Assembly (NCBI GenBank): GCA_002270565.1
Contig: NQMI01000213.1
Location: forward strand, 12,144 to 48,935
Direction: 5' to 3'
Source: Stenocarpella maydis
Lineage: Eukaryota > Ascomycota > Sordariomycetes > Diaporthales > Diaporthaceae
DNA: 36,792 nt
The notes below the pieces were generated by a model. The model saw only the letters and a program-made list of their open reading frames with translations, had not been told where the DNA came from and made no database searches. Below, piece after piece: positions 31,516 through 36,792 of the stretch. The translations under genes were made by a program, and so were the position numbers. Within the stretch, counting starts at the first letter, position 1; each line of letters opens with the position of its first letter.

Positions 31516-34260
31516 GGTTTGAGTGTGGTACCTTTTAAGTTCATTATAACAGTAGGTTAAATTTTAGGCTGGTTCCCATATATTCTTACTAGAATTATAG
31601 CCTTTCCATTTAATAAGGTACTCTATTATTCCTTACTGCTATCTTAAGTTTACAACATTTTCTATTTTATGTTCCTTATTATATTTAATAATAGTTTTAA
31701 TCTATATTTCCAGTTTTATATATTCTAATGCTAGTTTAAGAACTAAAATATAGAAGTTATTATATTATTTTATTCCCTTAGGTAATAAAAGTTTATAGTT
31801 AGTATCTGATCGTTTTTATGAAATTCTAAAGGGGCTGATTTTCTTATAGTTAAGCTTATTACTAGGTTGCTTGGTTTTAATATTTTAATAAAGAAGATAG
31901 ACCTTATCTCCCTCCTCAAGAATTAATCCCTTAATTCTTTTCTAATTTATATATTCTATTATTTATTCCTATATAAGAAAAGTTCTGCTTAAATATCTTT
32001 TTAAATCTATCCAATTTATATTACTTATTATTCTGCTAATTCCGCTAGGGTATTATCTGGCAGTAATTTGTAATATGCCTAAGGTTTATATCCATAGAGT
32101 GTAAAGAAAGATGACTGTTTAGTTATACTAGTAGTTATGCTGTTGTAAGCAAACTGTACTAGTAGTAGCAGTTTAACCTAATTATCCTATAACTAGTTAA
32201 TATATTATTAAAGGTATTATTCTATAATCTAGTTGATTCATTCCATTTATCTATTTATTTACAGATATGCTATTATTAAGAGCTTATACTTTGCTCTAAG
32301 TTACTTTATTAGTAACTTCCAGAAGTTTAATATAAAGAGCTTATCTTGATCTAAGGTAATTTCATATGGTATCCCATAGTTGCTTATAATGGTTCGCAAG
32401 AATATATATGCAAGTTCTTCTATAGTGCTGGCTTCCTTATATAGTATAAAGTATGCATACTTGCTTAGTCTACAAACCACTACTAAAATACTATCATATA
32501 GTACTCCAGTTAAGGGTTCTCATAAGAGAAGTAGCTTAATAATAAAGTCCAGGCTAATGGATAACCATATAGCCATAGGTACTAATAGAGGTTTCAACAA
32601 TCCATACGGTTTATATCTAGAGGCCTTATTTTTATTACATGAGTTACATTTGCTAATAACGTTTTAAACCTTTTTCTTAAGGTTAGGGATCTAGTGATTT
32701 CACTAAATCCTTTTAATTGTTGCTATAATACCTTAGTAACTATATACTGGTGCTTTATATATTTCTATAATTAACTCATCTTATTCCTTTAGATTGGTAG
32801 GGGTTTTTCTAGTTTGCAAGTTAACCCTGATCATGATATTAAGTTCTTAGTTAAGGATGAGGCTTCTATCTTCTTGAGTTTTAAACACTATCTATTCCAT
32901 AGGTGAATCCTTATCCTAATAATCAGGTCTTTAATTAAGCGTGTCTGCTCTTGCATTTTAATTCCATTTATATAAATAACCTTAATGTTAAATTATAATA
33001 AGAACTCTATATATCTAACTTATTATTTATTAAGAGTCTTAGTTATTATAAAAGTTATAAGATTCTTATGATCTATATAGAGTTTAATCTACTTCTTAGC
33101 TCTTATAAGCTGGTACTACCATTCCTAAAATGCATATACTATTGCTATAAATTCCTTATCTAGTATAGTATAGCGGGTCTCTAATCCATTAAACTTCTTA
33201 CTAAAGTTTGCAATAATGTGTATCCTTCCTTAGTTATCTTCCTAAGTAAGTTCTCCACCTGTAGCATCATCCAAGGCATCTATATAGACTTTAAATTCCT
33301 TTTCTAGGTCTGCTTTCTTAAGTATAGGGTCTTCTATAACTTTATCTTTAAGCATTTAAAAGGCTTATTATTCAGTATCCATCTATCTAGAGGTGCAATC
33401 CTTCTTAGTAAGGTCTATTAGTAGTTTCACAATATTGCTATATTATATAATAAATTATTAATAGAAGTTAGTATATTGGAGAAATATTTTAATATCCTTA
33501 ATATTTATAAGGGTTAGCCATTCCTTAATTGCTTTAACTTTTCCTTCTTATATCTTAATTTTTCCTAGTTTAATTATATATCTAAGGTAGTTAACTTTTT
33601 ATATATACTAGCTGTATTTTTCTAGTTCTACTAAGAGGTTAGTATCCTAAAGTTTTTAAAGAACGTTTTTAGTATATCCCTTATATTCATTAAGGTTTTC
33701 TAAGAAGATAAGGATATTATTTAGATAAACGATAATAAAAACATTAAGGTGCTTGCTTAGAACTTAATTAATTATTTCCTAAAATGATACGAATACATTA
33801 GTTAATCTGAAAAGTATAACTATTATTTTATAATATCTATAGTATATCTTGAATGCTATCTTTCATTCCTCTCCTTCTTTTATTCAGATAAGGTTATATC
33901 CATATTTTAAGTTAAGTACTATAAACCATTTTGCTCTCTTAAGTCAATCTTATAGTTCCTTAATAAGTGGAAGAGGGTATTGATTTTTTATTATAATATT
34001 ATTTAATTATTAGTAGTTAATATAAAGTTATAGCTTGCTATTCTTCTTTAATATAAAGAGGATTAGGTATCCTGCTAATAATTATAATGGTCTGATGAAT
34101 CCTTTCTTAGGTTTTTATTAAGATACTCCTTAACTACTTTAAGTTATTCTTTATTAAGTCTATAGATAGGCTTAAATTAAGGCATTATTTTAGGTTTTAA
34201 TGGTATCTTATAGTCCTATTATATATATTATAGTAATATAATATTAAGTCATTCTTAGAA
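31516..34260 (-). mobile_element. RIP-decayed Ty3/gypsy chromovirus pol, right copy
   Basis: Minus-strand order, from high to low coordinates. RT at about 34100-33650: LIKEL, AKWFIVLNLKYGYNLI and IKEGEE, with the catalytic box YLNN near 33712-33726. RNase H at about 33200-33080: LDKEFIAIVYAF. Integrase zinc finger near 32690-32630: KCNSCNKNKASR. Integrase core and C-terminal part at about 32500-31880, with KQSSFFTLYGYKP near 32120-32080. Chromodomain at about 31680-31560: IIEYLIKWKGYN...NIWEPA. Gene order RT-RH-IN plus a chromodomain defines chromoviral gypsy elements. Many TAG/TAA stops make it inactive. A chance plus-strand 95-codon ORF at 32380-32667 is antisense noise. Confidence 0.85.
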
Positions 34261-34505
34261 CACCTTTTTAAACTTACAGTAGTCTTCTAGTATTCATGCT
34301 AGTCTATTGGTCTTGTTTTTTTATTCCTTCCTCTAGGTAGAGGAGGTATCATTATATTTCTTATTGGTATATTATGTGTTAACTGGTTGTAATGAAGTAG
34401 CAAACTCCCAATTGGCTTCAGTCCTCCTGTAAGGCGCTTGAGTAGCTCAATCCTTCTCTATCTTCCTAGATCCGGGACTTCTGCCTGATCCCAGAGGTAT
34501 CTATA
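34261..34505. other. Segment of about 240 bp present in the right copy but missing from the left
   Basis: The copies align up to about 34250 (left about 1170) and again from GTTCATTTAAGTGTGTTA at about 34503 (left 1184). The extra right-hand piece is less AT-rich, especially 34395-34500 (CTCCTGTAAGGCGC, GATCCGGGACTTCTGCC). It may be an insertion in the right copy or a deletion in the left. No clear target duplication seen. Confidence 0.5.
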
Positions 34506-36240
34506 GGTTCATTTAAGTGTGTTACCTATTCGCTATCCTTAGTAATATAACTCCTTCCCTTGCTATTAATTGCAACCTTCTCTTAGGGAATAGCATTATC
34601 TTAAAAGATCTAGCTAGTAGTCTAATTAATTTAGGGATTATTCTTTCTTAGCTAAAGTATTCCCAAGATTAACTAATAATTAGCTATTTTAATAATATCA
34701 AACAATAGTAATTCCATATGGTTATAAATCCAAACTAAGAGGGAATTAGTCTTTATATTAATAATTCTATTACTATAAGATACTTTAGTTCTATCTATTA
34801 TATTAAGTCTATAGGGTTCCTTTTTCTTATGCTATAGTAGATAGTATATATTTACTACCTTTAAGGATATAAAATTTCCTTATGCTTTACTATTGATGAG
34901 TGCCAAGCACCTGTGGACTCCTAGCTCGACCTGGACTATCAGGTAGCTATAGTTGCTTGCTATTGCGCATAAGTACCTCATAGTATAGTTGGTCGCTACC
35001 TAAGGTTTTATAGATAGCCCTTCTAGTTTTTAACTGTTTATCCGTTGCTAGAACCTTTTTAATGCTTTTAAGGTTTCATTTTATAATATCTTATGATTTT
35101 TGCAGGTTCTTAATTAGCTATTATATACTATAATCCTATTTCTTAAGCATCAAGGATTTAAGCAGCAGCCCCTGCTATCTTAGTAGATGCCAATCTTGAG
35201 CCTTATTAAGCATGAATACCTTGCAGATTAGCTTATTGTAATCCCTCTATCCGTTAGGGTTTTATAAGCATTCTAAGGGTATTTAGGAGTCCAGCCTTAT
35301 TAGAGTGCATCCTATCCCATTATATTTCTAATGCAGGTACTAGTCCTTAAAATCATTACGCTTATATATATATATTTAATATCCTTACCTAGGTATCATT
35401 AGGGAAACCAGTTATACTTAGTTTTTTCCCTTATATATTCCTTATATTTGTTATAAATACATAATACCCAGAAGATATTTTTATATTTATTATATATAGG
35501 GCATATGTATCCTATATCTCCTAGCTTTTTGTTTTTATAGGTAGGTTGTCTTATAGCTTCTTTAAAGGGTCTTCCTGCAATTATAACTGCTATAATATTA
35601 GTTTTTAGGACTAGAAGGGGTGCTTATCCTAGGTAGTCTCGCGGTTCCTTTCACTATATTCATAGCGCAAGTATAGCCTGTAGGATAGGCTTCCCTTCTT
35701 TCCTAGGGTTAATCTACAGGAACTCCTCCCTATTTCCTACCGCTAGGGTTCTTCCTTGCTTTCCTAAAGCATTCTTAGGAAACCATCTAGTAGCTTCCTT
35801 ATTATTATAATGAGTAGCGCAGCTATTATTAAAACAAGCTATTTAGCTAAACGATATATATATTATTCTAGGCTTCTAGAGATTCTTCATTAGTAGGATA
35901 GGCTGCTATTAAGCCTTATCCTTTTAATATTTCTCATACTAGGACTTAGTATATTATGAGAAGTATAGACTATTATAAAGGTCTTCTTCATTAGGGTTAT
36001 AAAAGTTACATCCTTTATCCGGGTCCTAATCCAGATATACCTAATATTAGTTATATATATTTATTCTATAAATGCAGTATTTATTTGCAAGTTCCCATTG
36101 TAATTTAGACCTAGGTGGTCCTTATGCATTATAGGTAGCTATATTAGCCTAATGGGTAGCTTCACTAGCTTATTGGGTTCCTTTAGGTACTAACTTCCAG
36201 TCCCTATTCTTCTTTAAAGCCCTGCATTCTAAAGCGAAGT
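34506..36240 (-). mobile_element. Right gypsy copy, protease/gag side, highly decayed
   Basis: About 34506-34640 aligns well with 1184-1330 of the left copy (TAATATAACTCCTTCC...GGGAATAGCATTATCTT). Weak similarity continues to about 34850. Beyond that I cannot align the copies or read gag. A less AT-rich patch lies at 34900-34960. I find no second LTR at the right edge, so the 5' end of this element is missing or replaced. Composition returns toward normal near 36240. Confidence 0.55.
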
Positions 36241-36724
36241 TCTGATGAATATGTGCTATAAAATAGCATTCAGTTCAGCGTGTGTTTCGGCAGGGTCGCA
36301 GTGTGGTGCCCTGAGGCGAATTCGGACAATTGACAGTGGTCTGGACAACTTTGTATTGAATTAAGTTGGGCTTCTGTAAGCCCTCCTTATATACCCTCCG
36401 ACCTCGTCTCACCCCTGGGCACGCTGCGGTAGGCTCTGGTGCAAATTTGCAAATGCCGGAGAATTCGCCCTTCCAACACACCATCTTTGGTTCCAAGCCA
36501 CCAGCCAACCATAGCCCTGGCAATGCCCAAATTAAGTACATACAAACTTCAGAAATCAAGCTATCTAATGCATCAAGTTATATACTTTTTGGGTAAGAAA
36601 TAAGGGTAATGCAGAGGTCTGAATTAAGGTGCAAATGCAGGCCAAAATAATCGACTCACGGCCACCAAACTCATCTTGCGTCGCGCACGCACTGGGCGTA
36701 CTTAGCGAAAATCGCCTGACTCGC
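36241..36724. other. GC-normal flank right of the retroelement block
   Basis: Balanced composition. Overlapping ORFs of 94 (minus 36559-36275) and 76 codons (plus 36366-36596) occupy opposite strands with no recognisable motif. Nothing else identified. Confidence 0.45.
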
Positions 36725-36792
36725 AAGTCTAGGGTAACTCCTTGCTAGAAAGTCTAGGGTAACTCCTTACAAGAAGTCTAGGGTAACTCCTT
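36725..36792. repeat. Tandem repeat with a 19-bp core, three copies, running off the window
   Basis: AAGTCTAGGGTAACTCCTT starts at 36725, 36750 and 36774, with spacers of 6 and 5 bp, so the period is 24-25 bp. All three cores are identical and not RIP-mutated. The third copy ends exactly at the window edge, so the array probably continues. Confidence 0.9.

Noticed and set aside
32380..32667. 95-codon plus-strand ORF in the right AT-rich block
   Set aside because: Lies antisense to the decayed gypsy integrase; no motif of its own.

Overview
The window looks like a piece of a filamentous ascomycete chromosome (Pezizomycotina, probably Sordariomycetes). Genes carry short introns of about 56-76 bp with GT...AG ends and CTRAC-like branch points. 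The intact protein families match filamentous-fungal versions. A GC-rich gene block is flanked by extremely AT/TA-rich DNA holding retrotransposons full of TAG/TAA stops, the usual mark of repeat-induced point mutation (RIP). I could run no search or base-composition count, so the taxonomic guess rests on these traits only.

Layout. 1-4158: the RIP-decayed left Ty3/gypsy copy, read on the minus strand, ending in an LTR at 3827-4158. 4331-13173: almost 9 kb of GC-normal to GC-rich DNA with no gene I can defend. It holds weak minus-strand coding-like fragments (5.9-7.7 kb) and several GC-rich tandem repeats (10.2-11.6 kb). 13174-28128: six genes. They are a 1663-residue WD40/alpha-helical/disordered scaffold protein (five exons); a PIG-H/Gpi15 GPI-anchor synthesis protein (single exon); a Deg1/Pus3 tRNA pseudouridine synthase whose 3' half is broken by about seven single-base frameshifts; an atypical Rho-type small GTPase (three exons); the RNA polymerase III subunit Rpc9/Rpc17 (two exons); and a ribose-phosphate pyrophosphokinase with a long insertion (five exons). 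28960-36240: a second AT-rich block with a 512-bp MITE-like element, an LTR, a decayed plus-strand ORF and a second copy of the same chromodomain-bearing gypsy element on the minus strand. 36241-36792: more balanced sequence ending in a 24-25 bp tandem repeat.

The genes are housekeeping and not an obvious cluster: GPI anchor synthesis, tRNA modification, Pol III transcription, PRPP supply and signalling/scaffolding. Pus3 and the GTPase diverge from a 229-bp spacer. Pus3 converges with Gpi15, and the GTPase converges with Rpc9. Rpc9 and PRS diverge from a 1.35-kb spacer.

The most interesting points are the small GTPase that lacks the usual GTP-hydrolysis residues; a stop-riddled but single-frame antisense ORF between the chromodomain and LTR of the right retroelement; a TA-flanked inverted-repeat element; and the cluster of frameshifts in Pus3. 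I found no clear new multi-gene system.
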